Part shown: positions 42,422 to 50,798 of the stretch, piece after piece
Numbering within the stretch: position 1 is the stretch's first letter
Layout of the letters: the number at the start of each line of letters is the position of its first letter
From: Thalassomonas haliotis
GTDB lineage: Bacteria > Pseudomonadota > Gammaproteobacteria > Enterobacterales > Alteromonadaceae
Length of the DNA stretch: 64,000 nucleotides
Assembly: GCF_028657945.1 (NCBI RefSeq)
Contig: NZ_CP059693.1
Coordinates: 3,844,001 to 3,908,000 of the forward strand
Reading direction: 5' to 3'
Translations under genes and position numbers: made by a program
The notes under the pieces: generated by a model
What the model was told of the DNA's origin: nothing
The model's input: only the letters and a program-made list of their open reading frames with translations
Database searches by the model: none

Positions 42422-43696
42422 TTAAGCCTGCTGCAATATTGGCCAGTTATCCACCAAATGGCCGCTGCGCAAAGTTTTCAGCTGACCGAATTGCAGAAAC
42501 ACAGCTTCACTTTGCGCCGGACGTAAAAACACATGATCATCAACAAACAGATTAACCTTGTCTGAGCCGTTGACGATTTGCTGGTTGGTGCTTTGTCCGT
42601 ATAAGCGATTGTCCTGCAGGCCTTGGGGCGATTCGTAATTTGCCTGCCAGTTGCCGCCGTAGATAAAGAAGGTTTGCTGCATGTTTTTATCCCACATGGA
42701 GAACAAGTCGCGGGCAAACTCGGCTGAAGGCAAACGGGTACCGGCCATTTTTTTCAACACCGGCGTGGCAATATAAGCCGCCGGCTGAAACTGCGCCAGG
42801 GTCGGCACATCAAAAGTACTGGGTTTAACCAGGCAAGACCCGGCTGAGAGTTCGTTGGCCACCGTATTTTCCCGGTGCAGGGCCAGGGTCGGGCTGCCGG
42901 CGCCGTTAAAACAAAGGGATTGTGATTTAAGCCCGGGCAAACGCTGATATAAACGTTCGATACTGGCCCGGTAAAATTCCTGGGAGTCTTCAAACGCTTG
43001 TTGCTGCGACTTTAATACCCCGGGCACTTTCACCACATGGGCATCATAACCCATAAAACCGGCAAAACTAAGCTGTTCACCGTTCTCCTCAATCAGGGTC
43101 AGTAACCGGTCCAGTTCACCCAGAGACTGTACGCCGCCACGGTGCAAACCGACATCCAGTTCAATATTAATGCGCATTTTCACCGAAAGCTGTTTCGCCA
43201 GCGCCAGGTACTGGTTTAACCTTGATTCACTGTCAATAAGCCACTGCAACTGGCTTTGTGCATCAAAGGCCGGGCTTGCTTCCTGTAACTGATAAAAGCG
43301 CTGTGCCGCCTTTACCGGCATAGGTTTGCCCAGCAATAAATCGCTGTGGGGATAATCCCGGGCAATCTGGCTTAAAAACGGCTGGTGAAAGACCATCAAC
43401 TTATTGGTATTGGCCTTTTCCATCACATAACCGAGCAGCTGCGGACTGGGCAGGGATTTGGCAACAAGTCGAAAATCAGTCTCGGGATTGAGCGTGGACT
43501 TTAGCACCCGGATATTCTCGTCCAGGGCATCGAGATCGACCAGCATGCTCGGCACATAACTGCCGTCACGCTTGAGGCTTTTGTTAAGCTGGTCAAAATA
43601 AGGAGTGTAGACATCCCCCTTATCATCCGGCCTGAAAGCTAAGGCGCCGGCCACTCCGGCCGCCGCTCCTGCCAATAAAAATTGACGTCTGTTCAT
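42422..43696 (-). CDS. Tat-exported DSD1-family PLP enzyme (alanine-racemase-like fold)
   Basis: 424 residues. The N-terminus MNRRQFLLAGAAAGVAGAL is a twin-arginine signal. The barrel domain has PSMLVDLDALDENI and a lysine in RLVAKSLPSPQ at the usual PLP Schiff-base position, followed by IELDVGLHRGGVQ and the C-terminal metal-binding domain with VDDHVFLRPAQSE. The fold includes D-threonine aldolase and D-3-hydroxyaspartate dehydratase. Export of such an enzyme is unusual. It lies 41 bases after a Tat-exported flavoprotein gene on the same strand; together they could process a D-amino or hydroxy substrate in the periplasm. Confidence 0.82.
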   Translation of the reverse strand: MNRRQFLLAGAAAGVAGALAFRPDDKGDVYTPYFDQLNKSLKRDGSYVPSMLVDLDALDENIRVLKSTLNPETDFRLVAKSLPSPQLLGYVMEKANTNKLMVFHQPFLSQIARDYPHSDLLLGKPMPVKAAQRFYQLQEASPAFDAQSQLQWLIDSESRLNQYLALAKQLSVKMRINIELDVGLHRGGVQSLGELDRLLTLIEENGEQLSFAGFMGYDAHVVKVPGVLKSQQQAFEDSQEFYRASIERLYQRLPGLKSQSLCFNGAGSPTLALHRENTVANELSAGSCLVKPSTFDVPTLAQFQPAAYIATPVLKKMAGTRLPSAEFARDLFSMWDKNMQQTFFIYGGNWQANYESPQGLQDNRLYGQSTNQQIVNGSDKVNLFVDDHVFLRPAQSEAVFLQFGQLKTLRSGHLVDNWPILQQA

Positions 43697-43737
43697 TACA
43701 ATCTCCTGCTCTCTTTAAGCTCTTAATAAACGCTCGG

Positions 43738-45174
43738 CTATGAGAGGCCCAGGACGGTTTTAATATGCGCATTGGCAAATATCCCCCTGGGATCCATGGC
43801 CGCCCTCACCTTTAAGAATTCATCAAACTTAGGGTAACGGGCGCTTTGTTCTTTCGCGGTTAAGGTATGTATTTTGCCCCAGTGCGGTCTGCCGTCATAT
43901 TTAAGGAAAATCGGCTCGATGGCAGCAAAATACTTTTTATAGTCTTTATCATGAAAGTTATGGCAACTGATCGCACAGCTGTCACGCTGATAAAACGGAC
44001 TTAACCAAATATCATCGCCCTTAATATAACGTACCTCCAGCGGAAAAATCACGTTAATATTTTGTTTTTTAATGGTATCCAGGATTTCCGTCAGGCACTT
44101 CACCCCAAGCTCGGCAGGCACCGAATATTCCATTTCATTAAAACGTATATCCCGGACATTACCGAAAATGTCATAGTTGCGGCCGCTGCGTACTTCCTTG
44201 GTGACTGTACTTGCCCCGGTATTGATAATAAAGCGCTTCATAAAGGGCACGGCATCGATCACTTTCGAGAGGGTTTTAAAGGTTTCATAGGCATCGCCGC
44301 TCGTGACCCGGGGCTGTGATAAGGCCTCCTGCTCGCTGACATCATCCAGGGTGATGCCCATAATATAATCGGCATGGGGCAAGGCATATAATTCAAAATG
44401 CCTGTGTGTGTCCCGTAAGGCTTGTGCCTGCTCCAGCCCCTCCTGCAAGTCCATCATCCAGCTGGTTTCCTGCAAATGGTACTTATCCTGCGCCTGCATT
44501 TTCATGCTGGTCACCGCCCCCAGGGCGCCGATATTGTTTCTGGCCGCCTGAAACAGTTCGCTATTGTTCTCAGCGCTGCAATGCATAACTTCCCCCTGGC
44601 CATTCACCAGGGACATACCGGTTACCGTACTCGACATAGAGCCGAAAGCTGAGCCTGTGCCATGAGTGGACGTGGCAACAGCACCGCCAAAGGTCTGGGT
44701 ATTGATATCCGGCATATTTACCAGGCTAAGCCCTTCTTGCCATAAAGGCTCACCGGCGCTGGCCAGAAAGGTATTGGCGGCCACTTCAAATTGCTTGCTC
44801 GCGTTGTCAATACCGAGAATACCGTTGAAATACGCCAGCGACATCAAAGACTCTTTAGTCGGCACCAAAGGAGAAAAGCTATGCCCCGCCCCCACCAGGC
44901 GAATACCCTGTCTGGCTTTGGCAATCATAGCCGATAACTCGTCGGTATCTCTGGGCACCAGGCGTTCATTAGGCTCGCTCACCTGATTGCCGGACCAGTT
45001 GCTCCACGGCGGTACCCTGTGCCCGTCTTTGCCTATCGCCCCCTGCAACACCGGCGCTTGCTGTGCCTGTTCGGCTCCACTACAGCCACTGAGACCCAAA
45101 GAGCTGGTAACTCCCACGGCGGCGGCCGCTTTCAATACTTCCCGACGATTCAGGTTAAGGCGTTCAAATTTCAT
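43738..45174 (-). CDS. Tat-exported sugar-lactone-oxidase-like flavoprotein
   Basis: 478 residues. It has a twin-arginine signal (LNRREVLKAAAAVGV) with a lipobox-like LSGC at about residues 28-31, so it may be a lipoprotein. A VAO-type FAD domain follows: RLVGAGHSFSPLVPT, with a histidine typical of covalent flavin attachment, and TFGGAVATSTHGTG. The C-terminal half has the aldono-lactone oxidase pattern, ending RPHWGKIHTL and FANAHIKTVLGL. It probably oxidises a sugar acid lactone or alcohol outside the cytoplasm. It is the first gene of a two-gene operon with the DSD1-like enzyme, divergent from a TetR gene. Confidence 0.85.
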   Translation of the reverse strand: MKFERLNLNRREVLKAAAAVGVTSSLGLSGCSGAEQAQQAPVLQGAIGKDGHRVPPWSNWSGNQVSEPNERLVPRDTDELSAMIAKARQGIRLVGAGHSFSPLVPTKESLMSLAYFNGILGIDNASKQFEVAANTFLASAGEPLWQEGLSLVNMPDINTQTFGGAVATSTHGTGSAFGSMSSTVTGMSLVNGQGEVMHCSAENNSELFQAARNNIGALGAVTSMKMQAQDKYHLQETSWMMDLQEGLEQAQALRDTHRHFELYALPHADYIMGITLDDVSEQEALSQPRVTSGDAYETFKTLSKVIDAVPFMKRFIINTGASTVTKEVRSGRNYDIFGNVRDIRFNEMEYSVPAELGVKCLTEILDTIKKQNINVIFPLEVRYIKGDDIWLSPFYQRDSCAISCHNFHDKDYKKYFAAIEPIFLKYDGRPHWGKIHTLTAKEQSARYPKFDEFLKVRAAMDPRGIFANAHIKTVLGLS

Positions 45175-45228
45175 GGGCGGGCAATTCCTTTGGCTTTTTC
45201 TGGCTTATTTTTGACCACTATAAAATAA

Positions 45229-45248
45229 ACTTGTACGATGGTACAAGT
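45229..45248. promoter_or_regulatory. Candidate TetR operator
   Basis: ACTTGTAC-GATG-GTACAAGT is an inverted repeat with perfect 8-bp arms. It lies between the divergent flavoprotein and TetR genes, about 55 bases upstream of the flavoprotein ATG, so it is well placed to control both. The ATG inside its centre is therefore not a likely start for the TetR gene. Confidence 0.7.
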
Positions 45249-45336
45249 CGTATTTACAATAAAATCATCAATTAAGCGCATGTGTACCGGGAAACTTGCT
45301 ATCATGCCCCAGCCAGCCACACGTTTAAGCAAAAAT

Positions 45337-46050
45337 ATGGAGATCACAAATCAGATCATGAAGGCAAAAAATTCCCGCGGCGAGGACACCAAAAACAAAA
45401 TCTTAACCGCGACCCTGGAAATCATTAAAACCCAGGGCATGCGCGCAGTACGTCACCGGGCGGTGGCGGCTGAGGCTGGTGTTCCGCTGGGCTCTACCAC
45501 TTATCATTTCAGCAGCATAGATGACCTGCTCAGCTCAGCCTTTGAATACTGGCATCAGCAAGTCGATGTCGGTAAAAACCCTTACTTTCTGGCCATCGCC
45601 GAAAACATTGAGCAAATGGGCAACACTCAGTCCGACACTCAGCCCGAGAAGCAAAGCCATAAAGAAAAAAATGCCGAACTCTTGTTCCAGGCCGCCGACG
45701 ACTACCTTAAAGACCAGGTGATAGACCATATAGATGACAGGCGTATTGAACTGGCCTTTCATCACGAAGCCTTAAGAAACCCCAGGCTTAATGCCCTGGT
45801 ACTGAACTCCTGGCAACAGGAAGTCGCCCATATCACCCGGTTATATAAAACCTTAGGTTCAAGCGCTCCCGAGCAGGATGCCGAAGTCACCTTTGCCCTG
45901 ATATTACAGCTGGAAAAAAAGGCGATGATGTTGCTCGACAAAGACGCCCAGGTTGAAGAATATAAGCATATCCGCCGGGTATTAAAACGCCACGTGGCGA
46001 TATTAACCGGTGTCGAAACCTTAACGCCGGGGGCTATAGACAGAGTATAA
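45337..46050 (+). CDS. TetR family regulator
   Basis: About 237 residues if the ATG at 45337 is used; ATGs at 45304 and 45358 are alternatives, and none has an ideal ribosome site. The DNA-binding region reads TKNKILTATLEIIKTQG then RAVAAEAGVPLGSTTYHFSS, a clear TetR signature. A polar insert (SDTQPEKQSHKEK) interrupts the helical ligand domain near residue 110. It is divergent from the Tat-exported enzyme pair, with a perfect 20-bp operator-like repeat between them, so it very likely represses that pair and itself. The effector is unknown. Confidence 0.88.
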   Translation: MEITNQIMKAKNSRGEDTKNKILTATLEIIKTQGMRAVRHRAVAAEAGVPLGSTTYHFSSIDDLLSSAFEYWHQQVDVGKNPYFLAIAENIEQMGNTQSDTQPEKQSHKEKNAELLFQAADDYLKDQVIDHIDDRRIELAFHHEALRNPRLNALVLNSWQQEVAHITRLYKTLGSSAPEQDAEVTFALILQLEKKAMMLLDKDAQVEEYKHIRRVLKRHVAILTGVETLTPGAIDRV

Positions 46051-46113
46051 AACCGGCATCACCAAGGCCGGTTGCCATCCCCGCCGGACGGGTAGCGTCA
46101 AGACAACCTACTA

Positions 46114-46157
46114 CCTTTCAACCACCTTTCAACCACCTTTCAACCACCTTTCAACCA
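46114..46157. repeat. 11-bp tandem repeat
   Basis: Four copies of CCTTTCAACCA follow the TetR gene in non-coding sequence, with a short partial copy after them. Confidence 0.9.
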
Positions 46158-46234
46158 CCAAAATTAACCCTTTAATTTCAATGGATTACAACCAAGCTTA
46201 TTCGGTAAAATTTAACCTGAAAAAAGCCCCGTTA

Positions 46235-46400
46235 TATGTGAATTTATCCAGCATTTCCTACTGTGAATGGAGGAGGCAATATTAACCAGAGGAGGTATTT
46301 CAAGCGCAGCGATTAGTGGTGAATGAAACAACGAGCGCTACCCCTGAGTGCGGAACCACCCAGAGATAGCTAACCAAAACAGATACGTGGAGTATCCATC
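46235..46400 (+). promoter_or_regulatory. Leader with orphan Shine-Dalgarno-like sequences
   Basis: This leader precedes two overlapping small genes. It holds two strong ribosome-site-like blocks, TGGAGGAGG (about 46265-46273) and AGAGGAGG (about 46285-46293), neither followed by a usual start at proper distance. Short self-complementary pieces (AGCGC with GCGCT, GTGGT with ACCAC) suggest folding. A GTG-started 15-codon frame begins at 46238. The role is unknown; a translational or RNA-level control element is possible. Confidence 0.35.
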
Positions 46401-46568
46401 ATGGCTAAACATAATGATATGCCAGAGTTAAACCCGGTTGAAGTTTTTTTAACAAATTCTTTAACATATGATTTAACAACACGGCATCAATTCCCCCCTT
46501 GCCCCCCTCTGTTGATTAAACCAGGTTATTTATACCCGGTAAGTTGGAGACAGGAGTTGGCATCATGA
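46401..46568 (+). CDS. Small unknown protein, 55 residues
   Basis: A short frame starting MAKHNDMPELNPVEVF. GTGGAG lies eight bases upstream of the ATG, and the stop overlaps the next gene's start by four bases (ATGA at 46565-46568), which supports real translation. The first half is acidic and polar. The second half holds a proline/cysteine stretch QFPPCPPLLIKPG followed by YLYPVSWRQ. No signal peptide or known motif is seen. It is not recognised; a small regulatory or peptide-precursor role is only a guess. Confidence 0.55.
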   Translation: MAKHNDMPELNPVEVFLTNSLTYDLTTRHQFPPCPPLLIKPGYLYPVSWRQELAS

Positions 46569-46906
46569 ATACCGCGAAAGATAAAGCCGACGCCGGCGCT
46601 CTCAACGAAGATAGCAACGCCAAAGGAGATACAGCACATGGCGAAGCAAAGGATGACGGAAAAAACGCTGAGCGAAAAGTCATTTCCGCTGAAGTTTTAG
46701 CACTGAGCAATGACTTTAACACCTTCAGCGCAGACTGCGCCTTTCTCTGTGAAGCTTTCGCCGCGGTTGCCAATGAACAGCCTAATATAGACGGCTATAC
46801 CGCTCATGGCTTTAACCGCTATGGCCTCTGGATAAAAGAGCAGGTGGCAAACTTCGATGAAAGGATAGAACAGCTGCAAGAGCACATCAGAGCACTGCAC
46901 CGGTAA
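46565..46906 (+). CDS. Unknown 113-residue protein coupled to the small gene
   Basis: It starts at the ATG at 46565, overlapping the preceding stop. The first 40 residues are low-complexity and charged (A, D, E, K, N). The rest is helical: VLALSNDFNTFSADCAFLCEA, then HGFNRYGLWIKEQVANFDE and RIEQLQEHIRALHR, which looks like a helical hairpin able to dimerise. It is not recognised. A strong terminator follows at 46949, so the two small genes form a compact unit. A DNA- or protein-binding accessory role is possible but unsupported. Confidence 0.65.
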   Translation: MNTAKDKADAGALNEDSNAKGDTAHGEAKDDGKNAERKVISAEVLALSNDFNTFSADCAFLCEAFAAVANEQPNIDGYTAHGFNRYGLWIKEQVANFDERIEQLQEHIRALHR

Positions 46907-46948
46907 ATATCTGGCTAACTTCTCAGCAAGGGACAGTTAAACCATACC

Positions 46949-46975
46949 TAGCCCGTTTTTCAAAACGGGCTATTT
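46949..46975 (+). terminator. Rho-independent terminator of the small two-gene unit
   Basis: TAGCCCGTTTT pairs perfectly with AAAACGGGCTA around a 2-base loop, followed by TTT. Confidence 0.8.
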
Positions 46976-47326
46976 ACACAAAAGCGCTTACCCCTCTCTT
47001 ACTTTTCTATAGTAAAGCAGTTCACAAATGAGAGAGAACAGCCAAAGGAACAGGTCTGAGTCCCGACAAAATGGCGATAGCAAAAACTTTTGCCTGTTCA
47101 TGCCTGCCCATCTTTAGCTCTGCTTTTACACAGATCAGCGAGTCCTTGCATAAATACTTTGTTAGACGGCAAAAGTCACCTTTCACTCATTTCTTTCATA
47201 TTCGCAATATAAGTAAATAAGTTGATCTAATGGCAGAAGCTGTTTATTTTACATTGCATTAAATGCAATCAAGGCGACAAAATGTCGTCTGTTAAGCCGT
47301 TAAAAAAATCAGGAGTTCATGCAAGT
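46976..47326. other. Intergenic region
   Basis: AT-rich, with no recognisable gene. It contains an isolated GTTAGAC (47161-47167) that fits the integron attC core pattern, but no partner site was found upstream, so it is probably chance. The promoter of the GFA gene must lie here. Confidence 0.4.
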
Positions 47327-47734
47327 ATGAGCAAGAAACTAACGGGAGAGTGCCTATGTGGCAAGGTAACATTTTCCGTGTCAGATAATTTCAGGGCCTT
47401 TTATCAATGCCACTGTAAGCAATGCCAACAACTAACCGGCTCCGCGTTTGCTTCTAACATATTTACGGCTCCAGATAACATCGAGTGGCTTAGCGGCGAA
47501 TCCGGTATTACTATGTATGAGCACCCATCAAGAGAATTTTCCAAGTCATTTTGTAGCGTGTGTGGCTCTGCGGTCCCATTCGTCAATAAAACGAAAACAT
47601 CATTGATTGTACCTGCAGGTTCACTTAATGCGCTTCCAAACATACAACCACAAGCCAACATATTCGCCTCTGAAGAAGCTTGTTGGCTAAAACCTGGGCT
47701 GCGGGCGGTGAATTTTAGTGGTTTCCCTGAGTAA
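47327..47734 (+). CDS. GFA family zinc protein (glutathione-dependent formaldehyde-activating-like)
   Basis: About 135 residues from the ATG at 47327 (AGGAG upstream); a start at 47282 is possible. It carries the zinc-binding cysteine set of the family: GECLCGKV, CHCKQCQ and FCSVCGS. Most members are unrelated to formaldehyde metabolism and have unknown substrates; some are glutathione adduct-handling enzymes. It heads a run of small accessory-type genes and its base composition looks more AT-rich than the operons to the left. Confidence 0.85.
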   Translation: MSKKLTGECLCGKVTFSVSDNFRAFYQCHCKQCQQLTGSAFASNIFTAPDNIEWLSGESGITMYEHPSREFSKSFCSVCGSAVPFVNKTKTSLIVPAGSLNALPNIQPQANIFASEEACWLKPGLRAVNFSGFPE

Positions 47735-47810
47735 AATTTTTACAAGCAAAGACAGCACATTATAGCGTCGTTAACAAACAGTATTACCCTACAACAGGAA
47801 AGTGACACAT

Positions 47811-48851
47811 ATGGAAATATCAAGAAGAGATCTGTTAAAGTTGTTCGGGATGACAACTGTTCTTAGTTTTGACTATTTATGTTGCTCCAACACATACGCC
47901 AAGCCAAGGGATCTTTCCTGGTCACCCGGCCAAGCACTAGCAAACCCGATTCAAGAGATATACCCAGCCGTTTTTAATGGTGAAATTTATGTTGCCGGTG
48001 GCTTTGTTCCCAGTGATGATCCCATATTCTATGGACTGGCCCCTTCCAGCCAGGTCTTTATCTATAATCCCAAAAAACTAATTTGGCGAACTGGCGTTGA
48101 GTTGCCAGAAGCTCGGCACCATCTTGGAATGGCCAGTAACTCTCGGTATTTATATGGGATCGGCGGCTTTAATGGCAATAAGGGCAATGCATGGCAGGTA
48201 AGAGATACCGTTTATAAAATCTCACCTGACGGAAAAGCCTGGCTATCCGGCCCTGCTTTGCCCATTCCGCTGGCGGAGTCTGTTTATGCTGCAAATGGCG
48301 AGAGTATTCACGTTATCGGCGGAAAAACCTTTGATAGCGACTCGAAAAGAAACATTGATACTGATAGCCATTTTATTCTCGTGAATAATACACATTGGGA
48401 AAAAGCCGCTCCCGCAACAATTGCCCGCAACTCGGCTGCCAGTGCCATAGTGGATAATAAAGTATTTGTTATCGGCGGCAGGAAAGCTGGGAAACGACCT
48501 GAAAACATACAATTTTCCGAGGTATATGATCCTAAAGATGATAAGTGGCAAGCGATTAGACCGCTGCCTGCAGCATTGGCTGGATTATCCGCAGTAGCAT
48601 TAAAAGGTAAGATACTTGTCGCCGGAGGAGAAGCCTTTGGCGCTAACGGGCATTGGAAAACAGGGAGAGCATTTAATCAGGTATGGTCATACGATCCTCT
48701 CAAGGATTCGTGGCAGGAAGAGATGAGTATGCCCCAACCAAGACATGGTCATGGCGCAGTCACCATAGATAATACTCTGTACATTATCGGGGGCGCGGCA
48801 AAAGTGGGGCCGCAGGATACTTTATCATCATTACTTATGTTAAAAACTTAG
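47811..48851 (+). CDS. Tat-exported kelch-repeat protein
   Basis: About 346 residues from the ATG at 47811. The N-terminus MEISRRDLLKLFGM has a twin-arginine motif. Several kelch blades follow, each with a hydrophobic strand, Gly-Gly and later Trp: EIYVAGGF, YLYGIGGFNG, SIHVIGGK, KVFVIGGRK, KILVAGGEA, TLYIIGGA. The whole would be a six-bladed beta-propeller in the periplasm. Some bacterial kelch proteins epimerise N-acetylneuraminate, but no sialic-acid genes are nearby. The partner or substrate is unknown. Confidence 0.85.
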   Translation: MEISRRDLLKLFGMTTVLSFDYLCCSNTYAKPRDLSWSPGQALANPIQEIYPAVFNGEIYVAGGFVPSDDPIFYGLAPSSQVFIYNPKKLIWRTGVELPEARHHLGMASNSRYLYGIGGFNGNKGNAWQVRDTVYKISPDGKAWLSGPALPIPLAESVYAANGESIHVIGGKTFDSDSKRNIDTDSHFILVNNTHWEKAAPATIARNSAASAIVDNKVFVIGGRKAGKRPENIQFSEVYDPKDDKWQAIRPLPAALAGLSAVALKGKILVAGGEAFGANGHWKTGRAFNQVWSYDPLKDSWQEEMSMPQPRHGHGAVTIDNTLYIIGGAAKVGPQDTLSSLLMLKT

Positions 48852-48903
48852 TGCTTAACAAAATAAATGGACACTTTATTATAATCAAACTATGGAGTGA
48901 AAA

Positions 48904-49275
48904 ATGGAATTAGGTGCATTTTCAGTAAGTCTGGCGGTTAAAAACATCGAAGATTCAAAAGCATTTTATACAAAGTTAGGCTTTGAAGTTATTGGCGGAG
49001 ATCAATCTAAAAACTGGCTGATACTTAGAAACGGCGAGCACACTATAGGTTTATTTCAAGGGATGTTTAAAGGGAATATTATGACTTTCAATCCCGGTTG
49101 GGATAAAAACGGTAATACATTAGCGTCTTATACTGATGTTAGAGAGCTATTAAAAGCGTTTGAAGCTCAAGGCGTCGTTATAACACAAAAATCAATTAAT
49201 GGCGAAAATGGACCGTCGAGCTTTTCCTTGAAAGACCCTGACGGCAATTCAATCCTCATTGATCAGCACGTGTAA
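48904..49275 (+). CDS. VOC/glyoxalase family protein
   Basis: 123 residues with two beta-alpha-beta-beta-beta modules of the vicinal-oxygen-chelate fold: FSVSLAVKNIEDSKAFYTKLGF and the C-terminal FSLKDPDGNSILIDQHV. Candidate metal ligands are limited, so it may bind rather than transform its substrate. GGAGTGAAA precedes the ATG. It follows the kelch gene by 52 bases on the same strand. The substrate is unknown; such proteins often act in resistance or detoxification. Confidence 0.88.
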   Translation: MELGAFSVSLAVKNIEDSKAFYTKLGFEVIGGDQSKNWLILRNGEHTIGLFQGMFKGNIMTFNPGWDKNGNTLASYTDVRELLKAFEAQGVVITQKSINGENGPSSFSLKDPDGNSILIDQHV

Positions 49276-49716
49276 GCATGCATTAACAAGTACATCTTAG
49301 GAGGTTTTCTTTGTCGGCCGCTTCATAACTAAACGGCAATTAAAACCTTAGAAGGCAAGCGTTAGAACAATCTATTCATGATCCAACAAAACAGTTGGCA
49401 AGACCAAGGCTAGAGCCCATAAAATGGTATTGTTTCAAGTTACCCCTTAGGTGCAAGCAGCCTGAATGCCCTGCACAGTTAAAATCATGCTTGCTGTCTG
49501 ATTTTTACCCCTGCAGGCTTAAAAAGCTATCTCCTCAATTAATACCTTACCTCCAAACCCTTTCACTCGAGCTAAGTGATCAATAAATCAGACCATTTGT
49601 TATTACCTGCTTGGTATCAAGCGTCTAATTTGGATAAGTATATTTTAATGACTATACGGCTCATTTATATTGTGCATAATAGGCGGCTCTAAGCAGGAAA
49701 GTCTGAAAACGATTAA
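49276..49716. other. Intergenic region
   Basis: 441 bases without a supported gene. The first 95 bases begin with CATTAACAAG and end with GGCAAGCGTTAGAA, giving some imperfect self-complementarity reminiscent of a degenerate attC site; this is weak. The right part, near 49650-49716, must hold the glutaminase promoter. Confidence 0.4.
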
Positions 49717-50649
49717 ATGAAAAAAAATACGATTGATTTACAAGAAAAGCTACAGGAATTACTGCTTGCTGAGCGCAATAACTATCTCCAGGGCAAAGTG
49801 GCAGACTATATACCTGCGCTGGCAAATGTAAAACCTGATTTAATGGGCATATCGGTGGCAACTATTGACGGCAAGATTGCCGGTGCGGGTGATTACCAGC
49901 AGCCTTTTTCAATTCAAAGTATTTCAAAAGTGTTTGGTTTGGTCATGGCCATGAACCGGATCGGCGATCCCTTATGGCAACGTGTAAGAATGGAGCCTTC
50001 CGGTCAACCCTTTAACTCTATTATTCAGCTGGAATGGGAAAAAGGGATCCCGCGCAACCCGGTGATAAATGCCGGTGCCATCTTGATATCAGATGTATTA
50101 ACAAGTCATTTTTCAGCAAGTAAACTCGCCTTTTTAACTTTTGTCAGAAAGCTGGCAGGCAATGACAATATACACGTAGACAATCAAGTTTACCTATCAG
50201 AACTTAAGCACGGCAACCTTAATGCCGCACTAGCCTATTTAATGAAAAGCTTTGGCAATATAGAAGCGGAAGTACCAGACGTCTTAAGTCACTATTTTAC
50301 TCAATGTTCAATAGTCATGAGCTGCCAGCAACTGGCAACAAGTTTGCTTTTCTTAGCCAATAAAGGCATAGATCCGAGAAGCCAAAAGAGGATCTGCAGC
50401 GCACGAGACGCACATAAAGTAAATGCCATATTATCTACCAGTGGTATGTATGATCAGTCGGGAGAATTCGCCTTTTCTGTGGGGTTACCGGCCAAAAGTG
50501 GTGTTGGTGGCGGCGTTATTGCGGTTGTACCGGGTTATGGTGTTATTTGTACCTGGAGTCCGCCGTTAAACAGTTTTGGTAATTCAACCGTCGGCATGAA
50601 CCTGATGGCAAATATTACCGAAGAGTTGGCTTTATCAATCTACCATTAG
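49717..50649 (+). CDS. glsA: Glutaminase (serine-dependent, GlsA type)
   Basis: 310 residues, the usual length of bacterial glutaminase A/B. The catalytic serine-lysine pair is in PFSIQSISKVFG, followed by the family motifs EPSGQPFNSI, NPVINAGAI, and the C-terminal GLPAKSGVGGGVIAVVPG. It hydrolyses glutamine to glutamate and ammonia in the cytoplasm and may aid acid tolerance. It is convergent with a gamma-glutamyltransferase gene, whose product can also yield glutamate. Confidence 0.93.
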   Translation: MKKNTIDLQEKLQELLLAERNNYLQGKVADYIPALANVKPDLMGISVATIDGKIAGAGDYQQPFSIQSISKVFGLVMAMNRIGDPLWQRVRMEPSGQPFNSIIQLEWEKGIPRNPVINAGAILISDVLTSHFSASKLAFLTFVRKLAGNDNIHVDNQVYLSELKHGNLNAALAYLMKSFGNIEAEVPDVLSHYFTQCSIVMSCQQLATSLLFLANKGIDPRSQKRICSARDAHKVNAILSTSGMYDQSGEFAFSVGLPAKSGVGGGVIAVVPGYGVICTWSPPLNSFGNSTVGMNLMANITEELALSIYH

Positions 50650-50722
50650 CCCGGGCATCTCAACAGCTTATGCTGAGGTCGTTGTAGTATTCTAAAAAAT
50701 GTTTCGGATCCGGCATTGCCGA

Positions 50723-50749
50723 CCTCATCTAACCAAGGCTAAGATGAGG
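50723..50749. terminator. Hairpin between convergent genes
   Basis: CCTCATCT and AGATGAGG form an 8-bp perfect stem with an 11-base loop, in the gap between the convergent glutaminase and gamma-glutamyltransferase genes. There is no T-run. Confidence 0.4.
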
Positions 50750-50766
50750 CCGGGGCTATATCCACA

Positions 50767-50789
50767 AGTCGCTGATGATATCAGCGACT
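50767..50789. terminator. Second hairpin between convergent genes
   Basis: AGTCGCTGAT and ATCAGCGACT form a perfect 10-bp stem with a GAT loop, 10 bases beyond the end of the gamma-glutamyltransferase gene. There is no T-run on either side. Confidence 0.45.
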
Positions 50790-50798
50790 ACGCCCAAC

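Noticed and set aside
47161-49370. Integron cassette array with attC sites
   Set aside because: GTTRRRY-like cores occur by chance about once per kilobase, matching arms are poor, and no integrase is seen. Kept only as a low-interest note.
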